Of a stretch of 64,000 nucleotides of DNA, positions 11,233-23,792 are shown one piece after another. How positions within the stretch are numbered: position 1 is the first letter of the stretch; each line of letters opens with the position of its first letter. Made by a program: the position numbers and the translations under genes. This DNA comes from Undaria pinnatifida (Eukaryota > Sar > Phaeophyceae > Laminariales > Alariaceae): contig JABAKD010000009.1 of assembly GCA_012845835.1 (NCBI GenBank), forward strand, positions 18,549,318 to 18,613,317, read 5' to 3'. The notes below the pieces were generated by a model. The model made no database searches and was not told the DNA's origin. It saw nothing but the letters and a program-made list of their open reading frames with translations.

Positions 11233-14200
11233 CTTGGCGTCGTCGGCAGGACAAACCTTCGCGTGAAATCACAATGGATTTGCCCGCCTGAGCTCATCCC
11301 AATAATTCAAGCGATGCAGAGATGGAAAAAAAACGTATACCAGGGGAGCACGCGAAAAGATAAAATGGAGCCATACTCCTACAAAGGTCAAAATATAAAA
11401 AACAAATCGGAGCGCTTTGATATCTGTGTTCTCTCGGCGTTTTTTTACTTGTTCTAGCAACCCCCCCTGAACGTGGGGCCTTGAAAAAAATCGGTACGAT
11501 ATTGGTTTTAATGCTCGCTCCCCTGCGTCTGGTAGTAGTATTCCTAAGAATTCACCCTTCGGTTCTCCCTCTCGGGGGAATAGCAAATTTTGAACCTACT
11601 TACACAGTTACTGTGATATTTTTTCAAGCACTTTTTTTGAGGCACCTTTTTTTCGGGTTTTTTTTTTGCGGCAACCTTTTTGAAGCAAATTTCCTCTACG
11701 GTTTTAGAAGCACCCTTTGACCGATCGCTCTTTGCTGTCAGCCCTCGCGTTTTTTCCCTTCGCTCTTGCCACTCCCATCGCGCCCGCACCCATACACTCC
11801 CGTCCTCCGTCTCCAACACGACAGCATCGCATCCCCACTCTCGGCTCCTGATGGGCGCTATGGCCTCGAACCGAAGAGGACGCGTGCTGCAATAGAGGTG
11901 TTGATAACTCAAATGATTTCAGAATCCTTAGCCCAAAATCGTACGTAGAAACAGGCCGTTTTCTTTGCCCATGAATCTCGTTGTATACCTAGGCCATGGG
12001 CTTTTTTATCCGGTAGCAGTTTTGTTCACCTCTAAATAAGTTTTTGGGGAGGGATATGTCTTGAGCTCCTGTGAGGAACCTCAGGAAAAAATGCATGCAC
12101 CTCTACTATCGTAGCATGCCTCATATCATCTCCACGTGTCATCTCCGTGAGTATACCTGTGGTCGTTCACACCGGCAACGTCTCCTTCGACGTTTCAAAT
12201 TCGATGCTATGGTCTATATAGCAGGGTGGAGCATGTCCCACAAACAAAAGTCGACTTACCTCCTATGTTAATAGTTGGGACCATGAAGGATAAGGCCGAT
12301 TTTAGCTCCCCTTGGTCTGTATTGTGCCAAAAAGCGGTGGCAACAAAAACACACCCTCTCGGCGCGGACAGAGTATTTTACTCTCTTCACCAGTTTCCCC
12401 TGGTCTCTAAAATACTTCAGGTACGTATGATATGTGACGCTACAAGCGTTTGCGTGGTCCCGGCTGATCGGACATCAGCATAGAAAGACGTTTCGCGCCA
12501 CAGCTCAGCTGTAGTTGCGGAGAAACTTGACGAGTTTACCACCTGACATGAGCTCAACATCTCACCCAGAACATGACTTGGAAGGCATTCGTTCGCGCAA
12601 TCCCCGACCAACATATATATGCGCTAGTCTGAAAAATAGTATGCTTGTAATAAGTATCAGACTAACCGGTAGTTCCGGGCTTGGGGAGCTTACCAATCAG
12701 AAGGTCAGAAACACCAAATGGCCCACAAACATGCAACTCCTCTACCGCATGACTAAAACTATTAATATTAATAGTACCGTGGGATATCTGTACAAAAAAA
12801 AACAATAAAATCATCTTCTGAAACACCGGGTTGTGCACTCATTCCTCGATTATTGTTCATGATTCGTACATCTGGTACTTCGACCTCTCGACGCTGATCG
12901 GCTTGATCGAGTGTCGGTGCGAGCGTTTCGCAGTTGCCTCGGCGGTAGTCCTGATCTAGGGTATAGTCTAGGGTGTATAGCATCTCGATCCCGCCGCTAA
13001 TCGGCTCACGGTATCTATGCAAACTTACCATATCGATTAAAAAAAACTCTCAGGAATCATGCGCATTCTCTATCACTCCGCGATCACCCCGCGCACAGTC
13101 TAATGGTTTACAGGAAGTTGGCGTGTTAACATACGCGTGCCAGGGTTTGTAAGCACGTTGTACAGTGATCTGGTGCGATCTGTGAGACCTGTACACGTTG
13201 CCATGTCATCTGTGGGATATGCATGATCTGTGCATATAGTCTATATATATTCCACCTCAATGATCTATCCAACGTGTGTGTTTTTTTTACCACCCGTATT
13301 CCCGGCCAGCACCATCACCCAATCAAAGCCAAAGTCATAGCTTCACGAGCCGGGCAGGTATACGCCTGCAAAAACTTCAAGGAACACTTTTCATGTTCGG
13401 AAGGCGTGTGGGCCTGGACCGGCATGGGCATCGCGTCCCCGCCCTTCTGTTGACCTGATCCACCCCGACCCGACCCGACCCGACCCGACCCGACCCGACC
13501 CGACCCGACCCGACCCGTGAGGTTTGACCCGACCCGTGAGGTTTGACCCGACCCGTGAACAGCCCTAAAAAAAAACAATCGCAGCGAAGCGGCTTTAACC
13601 GTCCTATGCGTGGTACTACTACCCACAAACATCCCGAGACAATATTCAGGTATTAGTAGTATTAACAGCTACTTCCAAGAACGTAGGTGCGCCATTGAAC
13701 GGAGGGGCAACGGAGGCGTCCAAGCACCAGAAGGAGCGGTTCCATCCCTCAAAACGGCCACAGGAAACACCGTCTACCTTGTTGTACAGAAGCCAACGTT
13801 TTAACAGCAAAAGAGATCGAAACAGAAAAGACGGGGGGGGAAGAAAGGAAGACAAAACAGGGAAAAAAAAAAATGGAAACACCACGGGAGCACTCCGAAA
13901 CTCAGATTGCGCTAAATCAACCACCCGAAACGAAAATCAGCATTGTCTAAGGTCAACAAATGCCAACGGTTACCGTTCGAGGTCAACGGCTATCGTTTGA
14001 GGTCAACGGCTATCGTTTGAGGTCGACGATTTATAGCTCCCGCTGCAAGAAATTTCCAACTCTCGAGCGTACTAAATAGTTTCATGCACATCGTGTGTCA
14101 ATTTAACTCCTCGGATGTATTCGCAAAATTAGGTGTGCCACGCAGCTTGCAAAGATGAGTATCGACCCTAAAATTACCGAACTCACAGCTGACGTGTTTA

Positions 14201-14373
14201 GATATTTTTTTTCTCAAGATACTAGTCTATAGCTTGTCCCCAAACCGTCGTTGCAGTTCTTAAGGGTTAACCTTGTTACAACTACAAAAACGTCTGCACT
14301 CTAACTTCAACTAATTCTCCCCCCCAAAAATGTTGCGGCACATATCTAAGGGGCAAGGTCAGCGGTCAACGAT
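11233..14373. other. Gene-free DNA downstream of the LTR-like sequence
   Basis: Leader-like sequence after the PBS, then AT-richer DNA with no recognisable domain. It contains a (CCCGA)n block at 13463-13558, a short tandem 'aacggctatcgtttgaggtc' around 13965-14025, and a diverged copy of repeat R at 14143-14205. Everything to 14373 is 3' flank of the minus-strand LPA1-like gene. Confidence 0.5.
13463..13558 (+). repeat. (CCCGA)n block 1
   Basis: CCCGA units, then two 'cccgacccgtgaggttt' units. The same pentamer, bounded by 'ttttcacgggtc' and its complement, recurs at 34578-34810 and 40207-40580. Confidence 0.85.
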
Positions 14374-17300
14374 TTATTTGTCGTCCTTCTTTTTGAGGGG
14401 CGGGTCCACATCGTCACGAATAGTTTTCCAGATGGGAATCCCCACCCCCCGTCTCAGCACCTTCCCCTTCTTGCTCACTACCAACACAATGCCGTCCGCC
14501 ACAGACGACGTTTTCGCGGCCCCCTGCCTCTCCGCCGCCTCAAACTCTTCCCTCATGACGGCACGCCACTCGTCTTCCTGTGAAACCCGCGAGACGCCCG
14601 TCGGGGGAAGGAAATCGCGCAAGCAGCGTCAGCCAGTCATTCGTTCTTCGTTTGTTTGTGTGATTTGACTACATTCTTGACATTTTTTTCTTCATTTTTT
14701 CAACTTTCTACCAGTACTTTCCAAAACTCGTGTCTTTTTGTTTCATTTTTCAGTTTTCTATTTGCCGTATACCACTTTTCAGCCCGTCCGTCGATCATCG
14801 ATCAGGATGCCAGTTGTCCGGGCTAGGCAGTCGCCCTTTGGACCGCTAAAGCGCAGCGTTGAAGGACAACAGCGAGGAATATGAGAGCACTGATGTAACG
14901 TATAGGGAGCAGGTAGAGGTTGCACGCAACGACCCGAGCCACGATGCAGCACGAAAAAGGGCACGGAGCGAAGAGCAGCTAAGGCAGCAGCGGCGGCGGC
15001 AGCTACGGCAGCAGCGGGGGCGGCAGCAGCGGCGGCCAGCGCTTGGTCGAACGACGACGGAAAACAGACAAGAGAGACAACACCAACAAAAAAAACGCCA
15101 ACACGAAGTAGAAACTCACATCAGCGGGGGCAGCGACATACCCCTCCTCCTCGTACGATAGCGCCTTGCCGAACCCTCTCGCCTCGTCGGCGCCGCCCAT
15201 ATCAACTGGGACCACAAGCAAATTCAGGCTGGGGAATATCTGGTTCTTGGCAAGCATGGCGGCCAGCATGCTGTCGCGGATGAAGTCTCTGCCTCCCGCG
15301 AGCACGCAGAAGCCTTGCTTCGCTTCGTCCATGAGGACCCCCACCGGAGCCTGTTGTTGCGGTGGTTGAGAGAGAGAGCGCAAAAATTCCCACAGCTCAG
15401 TAAAACAGATATCCTCAGAAAATAAGATGTAGCGGTTGAGAGAGAGAGAGCGCGCAAAATTCACACAGTGATCTCAATCAAAACCGAGATCTCGGCAAAA
15501 GGAAAGAGGAGAGGGTCAACTCTGGCGCAGGTATATGGTGAGACAAGCCATTTCTCATGTATATGAACTAGACCGGTACCTGTTGCGGTTGGGCGGGACC
15601 GCGCAAAAGCCATGCGGGTCATATATAGAACCTGGCATGGTCGTATGGGCCCCCTCCATCAATAAACACCTAAACCGAGCAACGCCTGAAACCGTAATTT
15701 GACATCAACCTCGAGCAAGCTCGAGTGTACTTCATACCAAGACGCATGTTCCAAAAGAGGTGTTAACAGCACCTTTTGCCAATCATGTTTTCTGAATGAG
15801 GGGATTCCTCAACGTCTTTACATCTGGAAACACGTTTTTGGGGACATTTTACTTGGAATTAGTATAGGGAGGGGTTTTGGGGTTCTTACTATAGGGAGTG
15901 GTTTTGGGGTTCTAAAGGGGTTACAAGCCGAAATCGTCGGAATGTCATCGATTCTTCATTTCCGATATGTTTTTTGTTTTTGTGCATGTAGGTTATGTAG
16001 GCTATGTAGGCTATGCAGGGGATCTCTTCATCGGGCTGCACTTTCGTTTTTCAGATGATTAGATTCTGGGTGGGACACATCGAGCTCCTCAAGTCAGGAT
16101 TAGCCTCGCGAAAACAATCGGTGCACCCGTACCGTGGCATATTTCCCAGGTAGCTACCACGATTCACTGCAGTCCTTGCCGCCGAGGACGACTTCTTAAC
16201 CGCAACCTCTCTAGTTGTTATTAGGATGCTTACAGTTTCTTCGGCCTACACGCTACACTGTAATAAAGACTCAGATATATCACCCAGAGAAGAGGAGGCG
16301 TTTGGATTAGGCGGTACCAACAAGTACTTGGGAATAGGAGAGGAGGGGAGGCGTTTGGTCCAGGTAGTTGGTAGGACAAATAAATGGGGCGCGGGAGGAG
16401 GGTGGGGGCGGGGGCGGGGGCGGGGGAGGAGCGGGGGCGGAGGGGGGTGCAGATCCTACGGGCGCGAACAGTAAGTTATCACCCTAGCCTACAGGTACAG
16501 CTGGTGACGTGCTTGCACCAAGCGCTGAGCCACCACGCCCGGGTTATGAGTCAGTTATGATTTACGAGAGCCGGGGCGGCTATATGAATATACCTGTTAG
16601 TAGTCGGGATGAATGAGGGGTCTGTCTAAAGTCGCCTAATGGCGGCCTTCGACCGACCTGGATTGGGTGGGAAACGCATGGCCTGTTTTCTACAATGCCA
16701 CACCACACTGCTCCGCTCTCCCTCGCCCCCCCGTCCCCCCCCCGCTTCCCTCCAGCCCACCGCCCTCCCCAATCCCACCCCCTATCCCCCACCCCCCACC
16801 CCTAATCCCACCGGGCCCACGCCCGCACCCGCACCCCCGCACCCCACATTACCCTGAGACACCCGCTGACCTCTTTAGCTCCTTCGAGGTCCTCCCCGGT
16901 TCCGCTTCCTGGAACCTTGACGCGGAGGGCGCGAAGTTGGTTCACCCGCTCGGCGTTTACGTCGTCTGTGATCTTCGTGGCAGCCAACCGCCGCCGTCGC
17001 TCACGGTTGTCTGCCTCCACCTTCTCCAGCCCTTCTTGCTGGGACCTGTCCCACCCCCATCCCAACCCCAACCCCAACCCCAACCCCAACCCATCAAAAC
17101 ACAGCAAAGCACGGCAGACCCCAGCAAAACAAGGCGGACGCGTGAGGAAAAAAAGCGTGGAAAATTGAGGGAAAAACGTGGAAAACGTGAGGACAAAGAG
17201 AGGAAAGCTTGACAGACAAACAAACGCGGGAAAATACAGGAGAAAACGACGTGAAAAAGAGAGAAAAGCGTGGAAAAACGATACATACGTGCTACCCTGT

Positions 17301-18078
17301 CGGAAACGCCGGAACCCCAGGTCAGGGTTTGTACAAGAAGACAGCGTTTCTCACGTTTCGAAGTTGTAGCAGAACGCGGCCGCCGCCATTACCCCGCTGT
17401 CGACAAGGAGGTTGATCAGAACCTTCTGGAGCTCAAGCGCTCCCGGCTGCTCAGACAAGGCTGAGAGATGCCGAGGGGAACATTGAAAACACGAGACAGG
17501 ACCAAGTAAGCAAGCGGTCGCCCCGGTGGCGTGTCAGGTCATCCTCGAGCCTGGTATAGGTCAGTTTTGTGAGTTCGAGCCCCGCCGAGTGCATACTCGT
17601 GTAAATTCGTTGAGATGTTTTTTGTGCACGAATTGACTGGCGGAAAGCGCAAGAGAGTGTGAGTTAGCAACACTCGATGAAAAATCGACGAGCAGTGGGA
17701 TTGCTGAACCCTATGCGCGATAAAAATCGAAGGCAATAACCGGGGGGGAGAAGGGACAACACCTGTGACCACGGCTTGCCCAGAAGCTAGAAAATAGAAT
17801 TGTGAGAGAAAAAAAAAAAACAAGCAAGTTACATCAAGAATGCGAGTAAACAGTATCTAGCAACCAGACAAGACCAAGCAAGCATAAAATATCAAGCAAG
17901 TAGACAAGGCCAAAAAATCGAGTAGACAATACGTAGCAACCAGGACGCGCCCGGCAAAACGAGGGAGAGAGGGGAGGGGGGGGGGGCAGGCAGGATCGTA
18001 GTTGTGCAGCGACAGGCAGCGACAGAGGCTGCGATGTTAGAGGCGCGAGAGAAGGAGCATCGCCCTAGATGGGAGAGC

Positions 18079-18125
<47 letters not shown>

Positions 18126-18170
18126 CCACAACCACAACCACAACCACAACAACAAAAACAACAACAACAA

Positions 18171-18210
<40 letters not shown>

Positions 18211-18284
18211 TGCAACAGCAACAACAACAGCAACAACAACAACAACCACAACAACAACCACAACCACAACAACAACCACAACAA

Positions 18285-18343
<59 letters not shown>

Positions 18344-18416
18344 ACAACAACAGCAACAACAACAACAACAACAACCACAACAACAACCACAACCACAACA
18401 ACAACAACAACAACAA

Positions 18417-18451
<35 letters not shown>

Positions 18452-21400
18452 ACAGCAACAACAACAACAACAACAAACAACAACAACAACAACAACCAAC
18501 AAACAACAACCGAACGGTTCTGTTTGCGCTTACTTGCGGCCAGCTGTGTAAGGGACGTGACAGCCCCTATCAGCGCTGACACGCCGAAGCCGCCATAAAT
18601 GAAGACGCGCAACTGACGAAACACAGAGGCGGGGGCAGCCAAGGCAAGGTAGGGTAAGTTCCAGTAAGGGAAGCAAATTAAGCAAGGCAAGCGAGGCAAG
18701 CAAGGTAAGAAGGGCACACAGCGCCACAAAAAACTAACTGAACAAAGGCAACGATTCAAGCAAGGCAAGAAGGTAAGGAGAGGCAAGCAAGGCAAGCAAG
18801 ACAAGCAAGGTAAGCAAGGTAAGCAAGGCAACCAAGGAAACCACAAGGCAGCGGACTCGACCCGATCCGATGCCACCGAAACTGATTCGTGATGGCTTCA
18901 AGGTGAGCGACACAAACAATGCTTCTTTTGAAGGCGTCTTACCGACGAAAAAACAAGCGACGCGAAAAAAAAAAAAAAAAAAAAAAACCTCCCCCCCCTC
19001 CAAGCACCTCAAGACCCCACCTCATACCGTGTTGAGATTGGGTGTCGGCACTAATAAAGCATCTTTCAACTACTTACGGTTCTAAAGGGGGTTTTGGTCT
19101 CCGCCTTAAGCTTGTCCACGTTGAAAGACGACGATGCTCCCTCCTCCTCCTCGCTCCCTTCGGCCTGCCCCCCCTCTCCTTTCGAGACCGGGGCACCGCC
19201 TCTCTCCAGAGCGGCCACGCTGCACGAAAACACAGAGGGAATATTGTGGGATAGGGGAGACGGGTGGAACGTTAACACCAAATGATGTTGGTTGACGATC
19301 TTGTTTTGTCCAATCAAGGCCATAGTACAGTATTTATAGCGTGGGGAGGTCCTTGACGGCTGTCCGTCAATTCCTTGACGGCTGTCGGTCAATTCTTAGG
19401 CGGCTGTCCGTCAAGTCCTTCACGGATTTCCCTCAAGTGGTAAGAGTGCCGTCAACCGACATTGTTGGTCAACACCTGGTACATACCATATACCCGGGTG
19501 TATTAAGCGGATGGGGTTGAAACGTAGGGGATCACGGCAGTTCGGATTGATTCCTTGACAGAGCCCAGACACTTAGTCAATGGGAACAGGTTTAACAGGA
19601 GCGGAGCGACGCACTCCGGGGGGTGGGGGGGGGGGGGTCTCGCGATTTGTATAGTATACAAGGATCCATAACAGTCGCGCAAAAAGGACGTGACTAAGAG
19701 AAGGGGAAGGTAATGGACGGTATGAAGAGGTTGAGGTGCTACATGTATTTGAACATGTGCCATGAAAAAATTGTGGGTTTTGTCGGGGGTAGTTTTGCGC
19801 ACAGGCATATATATATGTGTGTGAAGGTAGGTCGGTGTTGGTGCAATGCATAGAGGAATTGGAAAGACGAAACAAAACAACGTCAGGAGGTTTGTGTATA
19901 CAGTAGGGAGAACTACTACAATCTAGTGTGGTGTTGTGGGTAGGCGAGAAATAGACGGGAAAAAAATGGAAAGAAAACCGCGGTTGAAAAAAGTAAATAA
20001 ACCGTGGATGAACCGAAATATATGTAAGGAAAGCTCAATTGGCAAAAAAAGTAGTAGCACGACCTTAGCTGAGTCCGGAGAAGGATTCGTGATATGGCAT
20101 GACATGACATGACATGACATGGCATGACATGACATGACATGTGCCGCGAGCGCTCAAGGATGGGGGGAAAATCCCGTTTGTTTATTAAGTGGAAAAATCC
20201 TACCGCAACTGCAGGAAAAAACAAAGCGTCAATTAGAGCAATCAGACCAAGTCCCTGACACTAAGGTACGCGAAAACAGCAAAACCCACGCCGGAAGTCA
20301 GACCATTCATCTATTATAGCAGCAGCAGCAGCGGCGGGGGCAGAGGCGGCCGATGGCCCATCGAGGAATTGCGGCACAGCAGCAGTAGCGTCTACAGCAC
20401 CAGCCGTCTGGCAAGGGGGAGGGGGCACACACACTGGCCCGGCGAGCTCAAGACCACAGACAGCCGATTTTTTAAGTTTAGAAACCCTTCTCACATGAGA
20501 CACCAACAGCGGCAGCAGTAGCGGCAGCAGCAGCAGCAGCACAGCAGCTACAGCACACAAAAAAAAACATGATTTTATAAAAAATATTAAAAACGACAGC
20601 TGTGAGTACGACCGATTGAATGGTTGAAACTCAACGTTGCAAGCTGCGTGGTACATGGTTGTGCTATAAAAAAAACACAAAAAAAAGGCGGCAAAGAATA
20701 CTAGAAACTGCACAGATCCACAGAGACATCTGATTATCTACGCAGCTACCGGCATATGGCACGCAAAGAAACCTATAGGGCTCAGTATGGGAAACATGAG
20801 GGTTATGAAAAATCCACGCACGGCATAGATCTGCACAACAACCACAGCGCACTTTAGGAACATGCACAGAAGACAGTGAGAGCAGCACCAGCAGCAGCAG
20901 CGGCGGCGGCGGGCACAGAGGCGGGCGATAGCCCAGCAAGGAATTGCGGCACAGCAGCGGTAGTGTATACAGCAGCGGCCATCCGGCAAGGGGAGGAGCA
21001 CACACAGCACTGGCACTAGCTAGTCGAGGTTATGACCACAGAAAGCCGATTTTTTATTTTTTGAAACAAACGCAGTAGTCACCAGCAGCAGCAGCAGCAG
21101 TACCACAGCAGTACCACAGCAGTACAACAACAGCAGAGGAGCAGTACGTACCCAACAATCCACAACGGCAACATAGCAGTACGGCAGGAGCTGGGTGGGA
21201 TTTGCACTTTCTTACGATTCTCCACATTTCGAGGCAGAGCGCGAGCCGTCCCCGGGAGAGGCTTTTCATGCCCCCCGCTCGCGGAGTTCGGACTCGTTGG
21301 CTGTTTTGTCGCCGGGGACACCGAGGGCTGATGTGTGGGGCGGGCGTGGCACAGGCGTGCGGTCGCTAGGGGCCGGGTGGCGAGCGGTAGAGCGGAGAGT

Positions 21401-23448
21401 TGTAAGTGTACTGTTTTGAGAGTAGGGCGAATTGCCCCGCTTGCGCGGGAGCGTTCACACGTAATATTAGTTGGGCATATTACATCTGCTTGATCAGCGC
21501 CTTGTGACGGCATTGTGTGTGTGGTGCACCGAGCGGCCGTGTCTACGTCCACCGTTTTCCTTTTGTGGGTGCCTTTTCCATATCGAATCCAGCATCCTTA
21601 TTATACAATACCGTGTCGTAGTGGCTATGCCCAAAGGCACCTGCACGACTATGCCGGTCTCAGTATGTCCCGCTTGGAGTCGGCTCTATCGTGCAGCACC
21701 GGACTGTCCACACCACCAAGACCATGCCACGGTTGCCCCACACGTCACCCCTCGGTGTCTCCGGCGACAGAACGGGCGCCGACGCCAAACTCGGCGAGCG
21801 AGGGGCGGGGAAAGGCGCCCTCGCGGGGAAGGTTCGCTCTCCCCGGAAAGGCAGTGGAGAACAGTAAAAAACTGGAATCCCAGTACGAACGAACCAAACA
21901 ACTAAACTCATCTGTTTGTTGCTGCACGTTCTACTGCTGTGCTGCTGTAGGACTTGGTGGTCGAGCTGTTTCGAGGGTGGACGAGTTGGTCGGTGGGTGG
22001 TTGGGTGGTTGGGTGGTTGGGTGGGTCGTTTCGTACGTGGGTGAGTGCTTTCGTGGCTGTGGGAGGTGGCCCTGTTCTTTTGTTACAAGTGTTTTGTTCT
22101 TCCCCGCTATACCTGCCTGCTTTACCGAACTTGGAGCACGAACCAACGCATCTGTTTGCTGCTGTACGGTTGGGTTGGTTGGTGGGTGGATGGCTTGGTC
22201 GGTGGGTGTGTGGGTGTGCGTGGTACGTTTGAGAGAGTTTTCTTGCCTGTATACCGGCCGGCTCTGGCATACTTCGGGAGTACCACTATTTATAGCACTG
22301 CTGGAATGATCATCGCACTGTTTACTCTGAAGGTTCGAGCAGCTCTACCTTTTCCATCAAGGATTCAGCAGTACCATTTGTATTTTGGATTCAGCAACAG
22401 CAGCACGTCTTCCATTTCGGGTGCATGCTACACTTATTCGTACATTGCCCATTTGCGATATAGTCGTACAGCTGTACGTACCCATTTTAGAGCTTTGCCT
22501 ACGTACAGTGTTACGTGTACTGTACTCGTAGTCAAGAGGCAGACTGGCATTGTGGGCGGGGCAGATATGTCAGAAGACAGCACTTTCACCTCTTGCCAGA
22601 GAGCGATTTCCCCTGAATATGCCTTGGTTGACACCAAACTACTACATCAGTACCACACTATTTTACTGTGGAACCTCTTGCGCGTCTCTGGCCTGTTCGA
22701 GGCTATCATACTGCAGTTAGTAGGTACTTGGCGCCCTTTATGGCAGAGCAGCAGCTAAGATTCTCGGGAGATGTTGCCGTGCGTGGTTGCCTGTATCATA
22801 CATAGGCCACACGTCGACGATGTGCTCGTATGTAAAAACAAACAGCGCAAGCCGGGCGTCTGCCGTCTGCTATTGAGCTCCAACCGCTACATGGCATATG
22901 AGGCATGGCGGTTGTTTCGTGTCCAAAGCTGAAGCTACGAGCACGGCTGTACCTGCTGGGTACGCACAGCAGCAGCAGTGACCAGCATTGACATTATTGA
23001 GCACCAAAACTGTCAAGAAGCAGACTCGCTCTGATCATTGTGGCAAGTTGCACTTGGAAACATTCCAATCCAAATCCAGCTCGCAAACATTCCAATCCAA
23101 ATACAGCTCGCCCGACAACATTAGAAATCTAGCTTTTTTTTGGTCCCCTTGTTCACATCTCCCTCACCTCTCGATCAGTTCCATACGTGACGCTTTCCCT
23201 TTTCCTTTCCCTTTCCCCATCTTGGGCTTCTTGGCCATCATCAGAGACGCGCAGCTATCACTGCGCCTGGCCGGGCGACGGACAAGATGAGACCCAATCG
23301 AGATTCCGCCGCTTGTCCAAGCAGCTGCTGTAGCAGCGCTCTCAGGAGCCGCATGAGACTTTACCCCAAAAGAAGCGGGCACGAACGCGATGCAGTACTG
23401 CGTTGTCGCGCCTACTAGCAGTGCGATCGCTCCCCAAGCTCGGCCCAT
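14374..23448 (-). CDS. LPA1-like (DUF3493) plastid membrane protein
   Basis: Seven exons on the minus strand: 23448-23168, 19219-19078, 18612-18534, 17460-17355, 17045-16871, 15350-15120, 14577-14374. All phases agree; 405 aa. The start at 23448 gives MGRAWGAIALLVGATTQYCIA followed by FVPA. That is a signal peptide ending Ala|Phe, as in heterokont bipartite plastid leaders; an in-frame ATG 17 codons upstream would bury it. A basic stretch (KPKMGKGKGKGK) and an acidic one follow. Residues ~136-200 hold TPFRT-LRVFIYGGFGVSALIG and a second membrane segment (VLINLLVDSGVMAAAAFCY). Then come QLRALRV, a GFCVLAGGRDFI block, and a C-terminal V-x-x-x-GKVLRRGVGIPIW. This order matches plant LOW PSII ACCUMULATION 1-type proteins, which help photosystem II assembly in thylakoids; that role is inferred from the family. 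The donor after 16871 (gtcagc) is weak. Long introns hold a SINE, (CAA)n and inverted repeats. It is transcribed divergently from HYOU1. Confidence 0.85.
17515..17820 (+). mobile_element. tRNA-derived SINE, copy 2 (best preserved)
   Basis: The head resembles a tRNA: an A-box-like TGGCGTGTCAGG (about 17526-17537) and a B-box-like GAGTTCGAGCC (17571-17581), 45 bp apart. A ~200 bp body and a terminal A run follow. Direct repeats of the type aagcaag flank it (just before 17515 and after 17820). It lies antisense in intron 3 of the LPA1-like gene. It matches 37632-37940 over the full length. Confidence 0.75.
18079..18500 (+). repeat. (CAA/CAG/CCA)n trinucleotide tract
   Basis: About 420 bp of CAA, CAG and ACC triplets inside intron 3 of the LPA1-like gene. 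Read on the plus strand it gives poly-Gln or poly-Asn, on the minus strand poly-Leu, poly-Val or poly-Cys. None of these is a gene, because flanking exons of the real gene splice around it. Confidence 0.95.
20095..20143 (+). repeat. (CATGA)n pentanucleotide array
   Basis: Nine or so 'catga' units with one variant, in intron 1 of the LPA1-like gene. Confidence 0.9.
20318..21066 (+). repeat. Direct duplication, ~180 bp, two copies 560 bp apart
   Basis: Copies at about 20318-20490 and 20880-21066 share a (CAG)n run, 'gaggaattgcggcacagcag', 'ggcaaggggg', 'cacacactggc' and 'cagccgattttttaa'. Both are in intron 1 of the LPA1-like gene. Confidence 0.75.
21190..21885. repeat. Inverted repeat, ~160 bp arms with 375 bp spacer
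   Basis: Reverse complement of 21190-21350 aligns with 21726-21885 at about 70-75% by eye. Shared blocks include 'ccccacac.tca.ccctcggtgt', 'ccggcgaca.aac' and 'gtggagaa'. It could be a decayed foldback element or terminal repeats of a transposon. It lies in intron 1 of the LPA1-like gene. Confidence 0.65.
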
Positions 23449-23792
23449 GACGGCTTGCGGTATTAAAACTCCACTCTGTTGTAGTAGCTCGCAGCTCATG
23501 TTGCATTTCGCTTATCGGGTGTTCCATGTACAGAAGCATGTATAATAAGGGGACTTACATTTTCGCCGTAGAACCATCGGGGCGGCGCGCGTGGACCAAT
23601 CACGTTGCTCGATTTGGCTTGATTCACCCCCACGAAGTCCTGCTCGTACCAAGCACACCCCCCCCCGCCTGGTTACAGAGAGTTATCAACAAATCGCCCG
23701 TCCTTCTCAAGCTGTACCTACCGACACCTCCCGTACGTAAAAGGAGAAACAGGGACAAACAAGGAGGCGAACCACGCCACTGCGGTGTTAGG
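23449..23792. promoter_or_regulatory. Divergent promoter region, LPA1-like / HYOU1
   Basis: Only 344 bp separate the two start codons, so both 5' UTRs and core promoters must fit here or overlap. I see no clear TATA box with useful spacing. Inferred from gene arrangement, not from a recognised motif. Confidence 0.6.

Noticed and set aside
11544-11912. Minus-strand 122-codon frame with a basic C-terminal half
   Set aside because: No homology recognised and no flanking exon; could be a chance frame in TE-derived DNA.
17526-17597. Possible tRNA gene
   Set aside because: A- and B-box-like strings are present but no convincing acceptor stem; the same head recurs with the same 230 bp body elsewhere, so it is a SINE.
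18037-18876. Frames of poly-Gln, poly-Val and poly-Leu, up to 279 codons
   Set aside because: Intronic (CAA/CAG)n tract; only the 18612-18534 minus exon inside it is real.
18870-19000. Plus-strand start MPPKLIRDGFK followed by a gtgagc donor, or a minus-strand exon here
   Set aside because: LPA1-like exons 2 and 3 join in phase without it and it lacks an acceptor after the poly-T; no partner exons on the plus strand.
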